The notes under the pieces: model-generated
Database searches by the model: none
What the model saw: the letters and a program-made list of their open reading frames with translations, nothing else
What the model was told of the DNA's origin: nothing
NCBI GenBank assembly: GCA_040081265.1
Contig: JBEBGV010000036.1
Span: forward strand, 1 to 51,317
Direction: 5' to 3'
From: JBEBGV01 sp040081265
GTDB lineage: Bacteria; Acidobacteriota; Vicinamibacteria; Vicinamibacterales; UBA2999
DNA length: 51,317 bases
Made by a program: the position numbers and the translations under genes
In this document: piece by piece, positions 43,952 to 51,317 of the stretch
Position numbering within the stretch: the first letter of the stretch is position 1
Layout of the letters: every line of letters starts with the position of its first letter

Positions 43952-44455
43952 TCAGAACGGCGGCCTGAAGAAGGTCAGCAGGCGGCCCGCGCACATGACA
44001 CCGATCCAGCAGCTCAATGAGACGCCACCAACGATGCGCGCGGCGAGCGGCGGCTGCTCGTCAGGACGCAGGCTCTCCAGACGCCGGAAGACGCGGCCGT
44101 AGAAGAACAGCACGTTGACGCCGGCCAGCAGGACCAGCGCCATCTTCACGCGGAACGCCGCGTTGAAGATGTACTGGTCCGGAAATCCCGAGAGGAAGAG
44201 CATGCCCGTCGTCGCATTGAGCGCGAACGCTGCGATGCCCAGCGGGATGAGGCGATGCAGGGCAACCACCGACACGCCTCTCGCAAATCCGAGGAGGCGC
44301 AGGTCGAACATGCCCACCGTGCCGATGAGCACTGAGAGGCCGATGAAGTGCAGCGATTCCAGCACCGCCCACATCCAGGTGGACCGACTGACGATGTCAT
44401 GTACGGCCGTGGCTTCGATGGCATGCACGAGCGACCAGAGCACGTCGTTGTTCAC
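43952..44455 (-). CDS. Four-helix membrane protein, DUF6644-like (pair 2, second)
   Basis: 167 residues. Family pattern: LHFIGLSVLIGTVGMFDLRLLG in helix 1, ALNATTGMLFL in helix 2, RVKMALVLLAGVNVLFFYG in helix 3 and CAGRLLTFF at the C-terminus. Most similar to the protein at 25684 (FPDQYIFN and APDQYINN share PDQYI in the same loop). Overlaps the preceding gene by 4 bp (ATGA-type). Confidence 0.75.
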   Translation of the reverse strand: MNNDVLWSLVHAIEATAVHDIVSRSTWMWAVLESLHFIGLSVLIGTVGMFDLRLLGFARGVSVVALHRLIPLGIAAFALNATTGMLFLSGFPDQYIFNAAFRVKMALVLLAGVNVLFFYGRVFRRLESLRPDEQPPLAARIVGGVSLSCWIGVMCAGRLLTFFRPPF

Positions 44456-44961
44456 CGGGGCTCACCTGCCAGCAGCCACGAGTAGGTGTAGGCGAGCAGC
44501 CGGCCGGCGGTGATGCTCGCAGCCCAGCAGAGGAGTGATGCGGCGGCGACCAGTCTCACGCGTTGCGAGGAGGCAAGGTCTGCGTTGTTGGTCCTGGATG
44601 GTTCGCGGCGGAGACTGCTACGAATTGTCTGCATCATGGCCATCGCGGCGGCGATGAGCACCAGCTTGCCGTAGAACAGCGGATTGGTCAGCGCTTTGGT
44701 TGGATACGAGATCAGCAGCAGGACACCAGACGCGGCGTTCATCCAGAATCCCAGCCACGCGATCACGAAGAAGCGCTCGAGCGGGGCCAGCGCCAGGCCG
44801 CGCGCCAGGCCGAGGATGCGCGCATCGACGGCGACGTTGGGGCCGACCAGCAGCGCGAGGCCGACGGTGTGGAAGATGAGCACCACTGGAAAAGCCCACG
44901 TGTCCTCGCGCAGCCAGGTGCTCAGGCCGGACGCTTCGATCGCGGCAAACATCTGGTCCAT
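44452..44961 (-). CDS. Four-helix membrane protein, DUF6644-like (pair 2, first)
   Basis: 169 residues. FHTVGLALLVGPNVAVDARILG in helix 1, FWMNAASGVLLL in helix 2, YGKLVLIAAAMAMM in helix 3, TAGRLLAYTYS near the end. Closest to the protein at 25201 (same GF-W-x-N start of helix 2, same GR-x-x-AY ending). So pair 2 repeats the order of pair 1: first-type then second-type. Divergent from pair 3, with 40 bp between start codons. Confidence 0.75.
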   Translation of the reverse strand: MDQMFAAIEASGLSTWLREDTWAFPVVLIFHTVGLALLVGPNVAVDARILGLARGLALAPLERFFVIAWLGFWMNAASGVLLLISYPTKALTNPLFYGKLVLIAAAMAMMQTIRSSLRREPSRTNNADLASSQRVRLVAAASLLCWAASITAGRLLAYTYSWLLAGEPR

Positions 44962-45001
44962 GCTCGGCGTCGATTATCGCTATATTTGAACGACCAAGAC
45001 G

Positions 45002-45457
45002 ATGATCTTTGCCTGGATGGAGGCGACGGCGGCTGCGGGGGTCATGAGGAACTCGCTATGGGTGACGGCGAGTCTCAGCGCGCTGCACGCGCTTAGTTTC
45101 GCGGTCGTCATGGGCAGCGCCTTCCTGCTCAACCTGCGCCTCCTGGGTCTGCTGTTCCGCGATCGCCCTGTGCGCGAGGTGGCCGGCCCTGCGAAGGCCG
45201 GTCTTGGGGCCGGCGTGGCGATGAGCGTCGCGACGGGTGTGCTGCTGTTCCTGCCGCGGGCTGTGGCCGCGGCCGACGATGACGCGTTCAGGATGAAGAT
45301 GCTGTTCCTCCTCACCGCGGCAGGGTTCGCGTGGGTCCAGGTGCGTGGTCTTGCCGCAGGCGCTCCTGTCACCGCTGATCGTGCCCGCGGGGCGCTGGGC
45401 CTTGTGCTCTGGATGGGCCTGGCGCTGTCGGCGTGTGCATTCATCCTGCTGGAATAG
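45002..45457 (+). CDS. Four-helix membrane protein, divergent DUF6644-like (pair 3, first)
   Basis: 151 residues. Helix 1 keeps LHALSFAVVMGSAFLLNLRLLG (Asn instead of Asp), helix 2 SVATGVLLF, helix 3 FRMKMLFLLTAAG. The terminal Gly-Arg of helix 4 is missing (LALSACAFILLE), so this is the most divergent member. It stops 3 bp before the start of the next gene. Confidence 0.65.
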   Translation: MIFAWMEATAAAGVMRNSLWVTASLSALHALSFAVVMGSAFLLNLRLLGLLFRDRPVREVAGPAKAGLGAGVAMSVATGVLLFLPRAVAAADDDAFRMKMLFLLTAAGFAWVQVRGLAAGAPVTADRARGALGLVLWMGLALSACAFILLE

Positions 45458-45460
45458 GCG

Positions 45461-45955
45461 ATGACGCTGCTTGAGATCTGCCAGCAACTCGAGGCCACCA
45501 GACTGGCTGAGTGGGTCACCCAGTCAGAGTGGGGCTTTCGCATCATGGCCGGCACGCACTTGATGGGCCTTGGTCTCTCCGTCGGGACCATCGTCTGGAT
45601 GGATCTCCGCCTGCTCGGTAAGACGATGCGCACGTGCCCGGTGTCGGAGGTGTATCGACGCCTGGCGCCGTGGATGCTGTTCGGGTTCGCGGTGATGATG
45701 ATCTCCGGCGTCGTGCTGTTTGTCAGCTACGCAACGGCTGCCTACGAGAACACGTTCTTCGCGATCAAACTCGGGGCGATCCTGATTGCGGGCGTGAACG
45801 CCGGGATCTATCACTTCGTGATCGAACGCCAGATCGCCCAGTGGGACACGGCTCCGCGCCCGCCGCTGGCTGCCCGTATGACCGGACTCATCTCAATCGG
45901 CGCGTGGACGGTCGTTGTGCTGGCCGGCCGCGCGATGTCCTACACGATGTTCTGA
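45461..45955 (+). CDS. Four-helix membrane protein, DUF6644-like (pair 3, second)
   Basis: 164 residues. THLMGLGLSVGTIVWMDLRLLG in helix 1, FAVMMISGVVLF in helix 2, AIKLGAILIAGVNAGIYHF in helix 3 and VLAGRAMSYTMF at the C-terminus, all conserved positions present. The N-terminus (LLEICQQLEATRLAEWVTQSEWGF) is the amphipathic lead seen in several family members. Followed by an ECF sigma gene 36 bp on. Confidence 0.75.
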   Translation: MTLLEICQQLEATRLAEWVTQSEWGFRIMAGTHLMGLGLSVGTIVWMDLRLLGKTMRTCPVSEVYRRLAPWMLFGFAVMMISGVVLFVSYATAAYENTFFAIKLGAILIAGVNAGIYHFVIERQIAQWDTAPRPPLAARMTGLISIGAWTVVVLAGRAMSYTMF

Positions 45956-45991
45956 GCACGTAACGGCGATGGAATCGCGTTCCCTGCAGCC

Positions 45992-46582
45992 ATGACTGAC
46001 ATCCGCAATGCAGAGCCTGATCCTCCGGCGGCCCTTGAGCTGCTCCTGGAGAATCATCGAGCGTTTCTCAATTACCTGGCGAGAAAGATCGGCGATCGGG
46101 GACTGGCCGAAGACATTCTTCAGGATGCGTTCGCGAAGGTGGTTGCCCACCCTGAACACGCCCCCGCTGATGAAGGCATCGTTCGATGGTTTTATCGAAC
46201 GTTGCGAAATGCCGCAATTGATCAGTTTCGTCGGAAGGGCGCTGCTGACCGCGCCCTCGAGGTGTTTGCGCGAGAGCTCGAGACACGCGAGTCCGCCACA
46301 CCTGAAATGGGGGCGGAGATTTGCGCCTGCGTTTCGCGGCTGGCCCAGTCACTCAAGCCGGAGTATGCCGACGCCCTGCAGGCGGTCGATGTGGCCGGAA
46401 GTCCGGTCAAGGCGTACGCCGAGGCGAAGGGTCTTTCGCCGGGCAACGCTGCGGTCCGCGTGTTTCGCGCGCGCGAGGCCCTCAGGCGGCGGGTGACCGA
46501 ATCCTGCGGTGTCTGCGCCGAGCACGGCTGTGTGAACTGCACCTGCCGGCCCTCCACTCCCGAAGAGACCCTGTCGAGCTGA
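45992..46582 (+). CDS. ECF-type sigma factor with Cys-rich C-terminal tail
   Basis: 196 residues. Region 2 is seen at about 15-80 (FLNYLARKIGDRGLAEDILQDAFAKV, then VRWFYRTLRNAAIDQFRRK). Region 4 is at about 110-165 (PEYADALQAVDVAGSPVKAYAEAKGLSPGNAAVRVFRAREALRRRV). The C-terminal tail CGVCAEHGCVNCTC has five Cys in 14 residues. No anti-sigma gene follows. This recalls the CorE-type (ECF44) sigma factors of Myxococcus, in which a C-terminal Cys-rich domain senses copper directly. The next gene is a copper-type P-type ATPase, which fits a self-contained metal response. Confidence 0.85.
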   Translation: MTDIRNAEPDPPAALELLLENHRAFLNYLARKIGDRGLAEDILQDAFAKVVAHPEHAPADEGIVRWFYRTLRNAAIDQFRRKGAADRALEVFARELETRESATPEMGAEICACVSRLAQSLKPEYADALQAVDVAGSPVKAYAEAKGLSPGNAAVRVFRAREALRRRVTESCGVCAEHGCVNCTCRPSTPEETLSS

Positions 46583-46637
46583 CTGTAATGCCCGGGGGGC
46601 GGCTGCGTCATACAGGCAGGAAGGGAAGAACACGACC

Positions 46638-48806
46638 ATGACCATGCATGTCCACGCCGCCCCGGTTCCAGCGCTGCCGCCAAGAGCGGAGGCTGCCGAA
46701 TACACCTGCCCGATGCACCCCGAGATCGTGCGGAGTGCGCCCGGCGCCTGCCCCATCTGCGGGATGGCGCTCGAGGCGCGTGCGCCCAGCCTGAGCGACG
46801 ACAATCCTGAACTCGAGGACATGACTCGGCGCTTCCGTGTGAGCACTGTCCTCACGATTCCAGCAGTGGTGCTGGCGATGGCCGAATACATTCCCGGTCG
46901 TCCGCTCGAGTCTCTGGTCACTCCGGCCGCCACAGGCTGGGCGCAACTCGCGCTGGCGACGCCGGTAGTCCTGTGGGGCGGGTGGCCGTTCTTCGAGCGC
47001 GGCTGGCAGTCTCTCGTCAACCGCAGTCTCAACATGTTCACGCTGATTGCTCTGGGCGTGGGCATCGCCTACCTCTTCAGCGTCGTCGCGACAGTGTTCC
47101 CGGGGCTGTTTCCGGCGTCGTTCCGCATGGACAACGGACAGGTCGGCGTGTACTTCGAGGCTGCGGCGGTGATCGTGGCGCTGGTGTTGCTCGGCCAGGT
47201 GATGGAACTGCGCGCGCGCAGCCAGACAGGCGCGGCGATTCGCGCCCTTCTCGGCCTCGCGCCAAAGACCGCCCGACGACTGCGCGACGATGGCAGCGAC
47301 GAAGATGTGGCGCTCGAGCACGTGCTGGTGGGCGATCGGCTGCGGGTCCGTCCGGGCGAAAAGGTCCCAGTGGATGGGACGGTGCTCGAGGGGACCAGCG
47401 CGGTCGACGAGGCGATGGTGACGGGCGAATCCATCCCCGTCGAAAAGCATGGTGGCGACAAGGTGATCGGCGCGACCGTCAACGGGACTGGCTCTCTGGT
47501 GATGCGGGCGGAGCGGGTCGGCTCCGACACACTGCTGGCGCAGATTGTCGCGATGGTGGCGCAGGCGCAGCGCAGTCGGGCCCCGATCCAGAAGCTCGCC
47601 GACATCGTCGCCGGATATTTCGTGCCGGTCGTCGTGGCGATTGCGGTCATCACCGCCATTGTCTGGGGAACAGTCGGCCCCGAGCCGCGCATGGCCCACG
47701 CCATCATCAATGCGGTGGCGGTGCTCATCATCGCCTGCCCATGCGCGCTCGGTCTCGCAACCCCCATGTCGATCATGGTGGCCACCGGCAAGGGTGCGAC
47801 AGCGGGCGTGCTCTTCAAGAACGCTGAGGCGATTGAGGTGCTTCGCAAGGTCGACACGCTGGTCGTCGACAAGACGGGAACGCTGACGGTCGGCAAGCCG
47901 CAGCTGGTCTCGGTGACCACGACCGATGCGGTCGACGAGCTGACCCTGCTCAGGTTGGCCGCCAGTCTGGAACGCGCGAGCGAGCATCCGCTCGCGGCCG
48001 CCATTGTGGCGGGTGCCGAGGCGCGTGGGGTGAAGGCGACCCGCGCCGAGTCGTTCGCATCGATGACCGGCAAAGGTGTCACCGGGCGTGTCGACCAGCG
48101 ACGCGTGGCGCTGGGCAATCGCCGTCTGCTCGAAGACCTCGGCGTCCAGGCACCGGAGGCTCTCGACCAGGCCGACAGACAGCGACAGCAGGGTCAGACC
48201 GTGATGTTCGTCGTCGTTGACGACGTCCTCGCGGGACTGATCGGGGTGGCCGATCCAATCAAGGAGACGACGCCCGAGGCCATCCGTCAGCTGCACGACG
48301 AGCATGTTCGAGTCGTCATGATGACCGGCGACAGCCGCGTGACCGCGGAAGCCGTCGCGAAGCAGCTCGGCATCGATGAGGTGATCCCGGAGGTCCTGCC
48401 CGATCAGAAGGCGGCGATGGTGAAGCGCCTGCAGGACGAGGGGCGGATTGTCGCCATGGCTGGCGACGGGGTCAATGATGCACCGGCTCTCGCACAAGCG
48501 CACGTCGGCATCGCGATGGGGACAGGAACCGATGTTGCGATGGAGAGCGCTGGGGTGACGCTGGTGAAGGGCGACCTGCGCGGGATCGTGAGGGCGCGCC
48601 GATTGAGCCGGGCCACGCTGGCCAACATCCAGCAGAACCTGTTCTTCGCCTTTGTTTACAACGCACTCGGGGTGCCGGTCGCGGCGGGTGTGCTGTACCC
48701 CGCCTTCGGCCTGTTGCTCAGCCCGATGCTTGCGGCTGCGGCGATGAGCCTCAGTTCCGTATCAGTGGTCGGTAATGCCCTCAGGCTTCGCCGCTTCGTG
48801 CCCTGA
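46638..48806 (+). CDS. Copper-type P1B ATPase
   Basis: 722 residues. Instead of an N-terminal HMA domain it has a short heavy-metal-binding segment EYTCPMHPEIVRSAPGACPICGM (two Cys, Met and His, residues about 21-43). Then six to eight helices, TGES, the metal-path motif ACPCALG in helix 6, DKTGTLT, the HP motif SEHPLA, GDGVNDAPAL, and late-helix residues YNALGVP and MSLSSVSVVGNALRL, typical of Cu(I) exporters. Copper or silver export to the periplasm is expected. It follows the Cys-tailed sigma factor by 55 bp. Confidence 0.92.
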   Translation: MTMHVHAAPVPALPPRAEAAEYTCPMHPEIVRSAPGACPICGMALEARAPSLSDDNPELEDMTRRFRVSTVLTIPAVVLAMAEYIPGRPLESLVTPAATGWAQLALATPVVLWGGWPFFERGWQSLVNRSLNMFTLIALGVGIAYLFSVVATVFPGLFPASFRMDNGQVGVYFEAAAVIVALVLLGQVMELRARSQTGAAIRALLGLAPKTARRLRDDGSDEDVALEHVLVGDRLRVRPGEKVPVDGTVLEGTSAVDEAMVTGESIPVEKHGGDKVIGATVNGTGSLVMRAERVGSDTLLAQIVAMVAQAQRSRAPIQKLADIVAGYFVPVVVAIAVITAIVWGTVGPEPRMAHAIINAVAVLIIACPCALGLATPMSIMVATGKGATAGVLFKNAEAIEVLRKVDTLVVDKTGTLTVGKPQLVSVTTTDAVDELTLLRLAASLERASEHPLAAAIVAGAEARGVKATRAESFASMTGKGVTGRVDQRRVALGNRRLLEDLGVQAPEALDQADRQRQQGQTVMFVVVDDVLAGLIGVADPIKETTPEAIRQLHDEHVRVVMMTGDSRVTAEAVAKQLGIDEVIPEVLPDQKAAMVKRLQDEGRIVAMAGDGVNDAPALAQAHVGIAMGTGTDVAMESAGVTLVKGDLRGIVRARRLSRATLANIQQNLFFAFVYNALGVPVAAGVLYPAFGLLLSPMLAAAAMSLSSVSVVGNALRLRRFVP

Positions 48807-48825
48807 CGTCGCTCTTGCGCACACG

Positions 48826-49076
48826 GACATTGCCATCGCTGACAAAAACATTGGCCTCACCCTGAAAAACATTGGGGGGAGCGTCGCCAATGTTGCCTGG
48901 TTGGCATGAAACATTGCCACTCTCGTCACGAAAGTTGCCTCGCTGGACCCGAAACCTTGCTCTCTCGAGCGCGAAGTTGCCTGATGGCTCGCCAACATTG
49001 CTCCGCTCACGCCGCGCATCGCCCTCGTGCACCCGAACGTTGCTCCGCCGTGGGTGAAGGTCGCTCCCGCGCCTCA
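48826..49076. repeat. 21-bp imperfect tandem repeat array
   Basis: About twelve units of 20-22 bp, each starting AACATTGC or AAGTTGCC, followed by a variable 12-13 bp part, usually ending in CG. On the reverse strand the array is open in more than one frame, as heptapeptide repeats of the form N-V/I/F then five variable residues (for example NVSCQPG, NIGDAPP, NVFQGEA). It fills most of the 333 bp between copA and the next gene. It is not CRISPR-like: the spacers are far too short and the conserved part is only about 8 bp. No RNA gene is apparent. Confidence 0.8.
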
Positions 49077-49139
49077 CTGATCAGGGTTTTTCAGGACTTC
49101 CGTCAGGACTTCGTGATCGAACACAAGCAATCTGGATGT

Positions 49140-49817
49140 ATGCATACCAAGCATCGTCGTCAGTATGAAAGTCTCCTGCGCGTGCAGGAGTTCGGACACA
49201 CCCGTCGGGACGCGTTCCCGGCGGGTAGCCTCGGCGCGCAGGCGTTCGAGGACGTGACAACGGCCGTTGGTCAGTTGGCTGACCAGGCCGGGGCAAAGGG
49301 GGGAGTGGGTCGGGTTGGGACCGGTGCGAAACGCGAGGCGCGCTCAGCGCTGGTCGAACGTCTCGACGCCGTGACTCGGTGCGCCACGCTCATCGCGGAG
49401 AGCACGCCCGGGTTTGATGCGCCCTTTCATCTGCCCAATCCCCGGACGGACCGAGGACTGATCAGTGCGGGACGCGTGTTCGTGCGCGAGGCGGAACGCG
49501 TGAAGGGGCGGTTCACCGAACATGACCTGCCGGCCACGTTCATCGAGCAGATCGTCGGGCTCGTGGACGAGTTCGAACGGGCCGTGCGGGCGGTGGAGGC
49601 GAGACGGACCGATCAGGCCGTCTCGCGATCGCGAGTCGAGGCGGCGTTCGAGTCGGGTCTCGCGGCGGTGCATCGGCTGGAGGTCATCGTGCCCAATCGC
49701 TTTCACGATGACGCGGTCACGGTGGCTTTGTGGGAGAGGGCCTGCAGAGTGGACTACTCCTTCCGGAGCAAGAAGGATCCCGCCTCACCGCCCGCGGCGT
49801 CTGAAGTCGCGGCGTGA
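49140..49817 (+). CDS. Protein of unknown function downstream of the repeat array
   Basis: 225 residues from the ATG at 49140; the frame is open further upstream to 48906, but that part is translated from the repeat. No signal peptide or transmembrane segment. Mostly helical and charged, with HTKHRRQYESLLRVQEFG, QAFEDVTTAVGQLADQAG, SALVERLDAVTRCATLIAES, LPATFIEQIVGLVDEFERAVRAVE near the middle and VDYSFRSKKDPASP at the C-terminus. It looks like a helical-bundle protein; I do not recognise a family and see no catalytic motif. Confidence 0.6.
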   Translation: MHTKHRRQYESLLRVQEFGHTRRDAFPAGSLGAQAFEDVTTAVGQLADQAGAKGGVGRVGTGAKREARSALVERLDAVTRCATLIAESTPGFDAPFHLPNPRTDRGLISAGRVFVREAERVKGRFTEHDLPATFIEQIVGLVDEFERAVRAVEARRTDQAVSRSRVEAAFESGLAAVHRLEVIVPNRFHDDAVTVALWERACRVDYSFRSKKDPASPPAASEVAA

Positions 49818-49830
49818 GCGTTCGCAACAG

Positions 49831-49858
49831 CGGGAGCCAGGCTGCGGCCTGGTTCCCG
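49831..49858 (+). terminator. Terminator-like hairpin
   Basis: The 12-bp stem CGGGAGCCAGGC / GCCTGGTTCCCG has one G-T pair and a TGCG loop, and starts 14 nt after the stop codon of the preceding gene. Only a weak T-rich stretch (TCTTC) follows. Confidence 0.6.
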
Positions 49859-49961
49859 TCTTCGGTGGCCGGCGGCACCGCCGCTGCGTGACCGCGTGGG
49901 GCGCGTACCGCCGAGCTTGACGCAATCTCGACGGTTTGGGCGAGGAGTAAGATTGCCTTCT

Positions 49962-50879
49962 ATGCGCACACTCTGTTCAGTCGTTCTCGTTCTCATGGCT
50001 GTCGGTGGTGATGCGTCCGCACAGCAGGCGACGCCTGCAAATCCGCCGATGCCCGCCGAGTACGCCGGTGTCCTGCAGACTGTCGGTCGGCAGGGTGACT
50101 TCAAGGACAGCGTAATGAAAGTCAACATTCCTCGAAACGACGTCAAGGTCGTGATCGACGGTGTGGCGACGCCAACGCCGTTCGGGTTTGGCGGGTGGTT
50201 CGCGATGACCAAGGGCATCGGCGGCATGGAGGTGATGATGGGTGACCTCGTGCTGACCGAGGCCGAAGTGAATCCCGTGATGTCTGCCGTGCTGGGCAGC
50301 GGCCTCGACGTGACCGCACTCCACAACCACTTCTTCTTTGACACGCCGCGCATCTTCTACATGCACGTACACGGACACGGCACCGCTGCGGAGCTGGCCA
50401 ATAAGCTGAAGCCCGCGCTTGCGCTGATCGGGACGACTCCGCCAGCTCCGGGCGCAGCGGGCCGCGCGATCGAGGGAAAGCTGGACACCGAAGGGCTGTC
50501 CCGAATTGTCGGCTTTCCCGGTGAGCAGACCGGCGCGGTCTACAAGATCACGATTGGCCGCCCCGACTTCGTGATGAAGGAAATGGGTGCGACCATCAAC
50601 GCGCGCATGGGGCTCAACACCTGGGCTGCCTTCTATGGCAACGATGCAGACGCGGTGGTCGCCGGGGACGTGGCGATGCTCGATGGGGAAGTCACCCCGG
50701 TCCTGAAGGCCCTTCGCAACAGCGGTCTCGACGTCGTGGCCATCCATCACCACATGGTGGGAACCGAGCCGAACGTGACGTTTCTGCACTACTGGGGAAC
50801 GGGCCCGGCGTTGCGACTCGCACAAGGTGTTCGCGCCGCTGTGGATCTTCTTGGGAAGGGTGCTCCCAGGAGCCGCTGA
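49962..50879 (+). CDS. DUF1259 (LppY/LpqO-type) exported protein
   Basis: 305 residues from the ATG at 49962. Signal peptide about 1-21 (SVVLVLMAVGGDASAQ). Two related halves. The first has FGFGGWFAMTKG, LVLTEAEVNPVMSAVLGSGLDVTALHNHFFFDTPRIFYMHVHGHG; the second has NTWAAFYGNDADAVVAGDVAMLDGEVTPVLKALRNSGLDVVAIHHHMVGTEPNVTFLHYWG. This is a tandem DUF1259 arrangement. His clusters (LHNHFFF, MHVHGHG, IHHHM) suggest metal binding. The function is unknown. Confidence 0.85.
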   Translation: MRTLCSVVLVLMAVGGDASAQQATPANPPMPAEYAGVLQTVGRQGDFKDSVMKVNIPRNDVKVVIDGVATPTPFGFGGWFAMTKGIGGMEVMMGDLVLTEAEVNPVMSAVLGSGLDVTALHNHFFFDTPRIFYMHVHGHGTAAELANKLKPALALIGTTPPAPGAAGRAIEGKLDTEGLSRIVGFPGEQTGAVYKITIGRPDFVMKEMGATINARMGLNTWAAFYGNDADAVVAGDVAMLDGEVTPVLKALRNSGLDVVAIHHHMVGTEPNVTFLHYWGTGPALRLAQGVRAAVDLLGKGAPRSR

Positions 50880-50947
50880 ACAGGCCTGATCTTCTGACGG
50901 AGAAGTCAGGGACTCTTCAGTTGTGACCCCGTCGGCAATCGCATAGC

Positions 50948-51317
50948 ATGGCGCTGGTGGTCGCGTCCCGGCTTCTCGGCATCGTGCTGGCAACGACGAT
51001 GGGTCTTGTGCCCCTCGCTCCGGCCGAGCACGTCCATGAGGCGGAGGAGCACGGGCATCACGAGCGGATCGTTCATCGTCACGCCGAGTCCCACGTCGCG
51101 GATCACCACTCCAACGGGCACGAGAACGTTCTGGACGATGAGGACGGGCCGGTTCTGACGGCCTCCACAGCTTTCAACCTTCCGCAGTCGCCCGCCCGCG
51201 CAGTTGCATCTCCTCCGGCAGTTGTCTGGCTCCCGGTTCCTCCACCTACGGCGGCCGCGCACGACGCGATCGCCGTTGATGACCCGTTGATCCACGGGCC
51301 GCCTCGCGCCCCCGCAC
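50948..51317 (+). CDS. His-rich exported protein (partial, C-terminus beyond window)
   Basis: Open from the ATG at 50948 to the window end, 123 codons, no stop. An N-terminal signal sequence (VVASRLLGIVLATTMGLVPLAPA) is followed by a His/Glu-rich stretch (EHVHEAEEHGHHERIVHRH, then HVADHHSNGHE) that could bind metal. The C-terminal part seen contains DPLIHGPPRAPA, a motif I recall from small proteins preceding metal-efflux or TonB genes. The function is unknown. Confidence 0.55.
   Translation, partial: MALVVASRLLGIVLATTMGLVPLAPAEHVHEAEEHGHHERIVHRHAESHVADHHSNGHENVLDDEDGPVLTASTAFNLPQSPARAVASPPAVVWLPVPPPTAAAHDAIAVDDPLIHGPPRAPA

Noticed and set aside
46608..48503. Long open frame antisense to the copper ATPase (631 codons)
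   Set aside because: Same reason: His/Arg/Asp-rich shadow of a clear P-type ATPase; no start signal or domain.
48826..49076. CRISPR array
   Set aside because: Period of 21 bp with an 8-bp core cannot hold CRISPR repeats and spacers, and no cas gene is present.
48781..49077. 98-residue reverse-strand protein made of heptapeptide repeats
   Set aside because: Open in more than one frame because the repeat is 21 bp, no ribosome-binding site, converging on copA. Kept as a repeat, not as a gene.
48906..49139. N-terminal extension of the 49140 gene into the repeat array
   Set aside because: The extension is translated from the repeat units (HCHSRHESC-type sequence) and has no start signal.

Overview
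The window is a 51 kb, high-GC bacterial chromosome segment. Gene content suggests an Acidobacteriota-like soil or sediment bacterium of the Vicinamibacteria type. Pointers are a carboxypeptidase-regulatory TonB receptor, an alginate-lyase-like protein, DUF4136, DUF4342 and Lmo0937 stress proteins, abundant c-type cytochromes and NtrC-type regulators. This assignment is inference from gene families; there is no rRNA in the window. One tRNA (Pro, GGG) is present.

Layout. 1-4.5 kb: an edge-truncated alginate-lyase-like gene, then an ExeA-type ATPase, a PEGA-domain membrane protein and a receiver-less sigma-54 activator. 4.6-7.1 kb: a cytochrome c / GMC flavoprotein / Tat small-subunit trio that looks like a membrane-linked dehydrogenase. 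7.3-11.4 kb: housekeeping genes (site-2 protease, HU/IHF, Der GTPase, MerR regulator, tRNA-Pro), interrupted by palindromic and heptamer repeats. 11.5-16.2 kb: asd followed by a tight hydroxylase / GH3 / enolase-superfamily operon. 16.2-37 kb: a stress and low-oxygen type region with Lmo0937 and DUF4342 proteins, an MgtC-like protein, truncated hemoglobin, a P-type ATPase, a CoA-transferase, two DUF4136 lipoproteins, a two-subunit hydroquinone dioxygenase, two universal stress proteins, a ribosome hibernation factor, a diheme cytochrome, a LOG protein, two PAS histidine kinases, a lone receiver and an NtrC-family regulator. 37-44 kb: a TonB receptor and a decaheme cytochrome / MtrB-PioB porin / cytochrome c / NapC-like tetraheme operon, i.e. 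a probable trans-outer-membrane electron conduit. 44-46 kb: four small four-helix membrane proteins in two divergent pairs, related to a third pair at 25.2-26.2 kb. 46-48.8 kb: an ECF sigma factor with a Cys-rich tail and a copper-type P1B ATPase. 48.8-51.3 kb: a 21-bp tandem repeat array, an unknown gene, a DUF1259 protein and an edge-truncated His-rich exported protein.

Main observations. (1) At least five good sigma-54 (-24/-12) promoter matches, plus weaker ones, lie in front of stress genes between 16.5 and 37.1 kb, next to NtrC/NtrB-type regulators, which suggests a local sigma-54 stress regulon. (2) A REPIN-like palindromic element occurs at four loci, and one copy is inserted in frame (37 codons) inside a universal stress protein gene. 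(3) A histidine kinase carries two FixL-like PAS domains that both keep the heme-ligand His and distal Arg. (4) The porin-cytochrome operon, the paired DUF6644-like membrane proteins and the hydroxylase-GH3-enolase operon are the best candidates for poorly described systems. All functional calls rest on recognised motifs and sequence memory; no database search was run.
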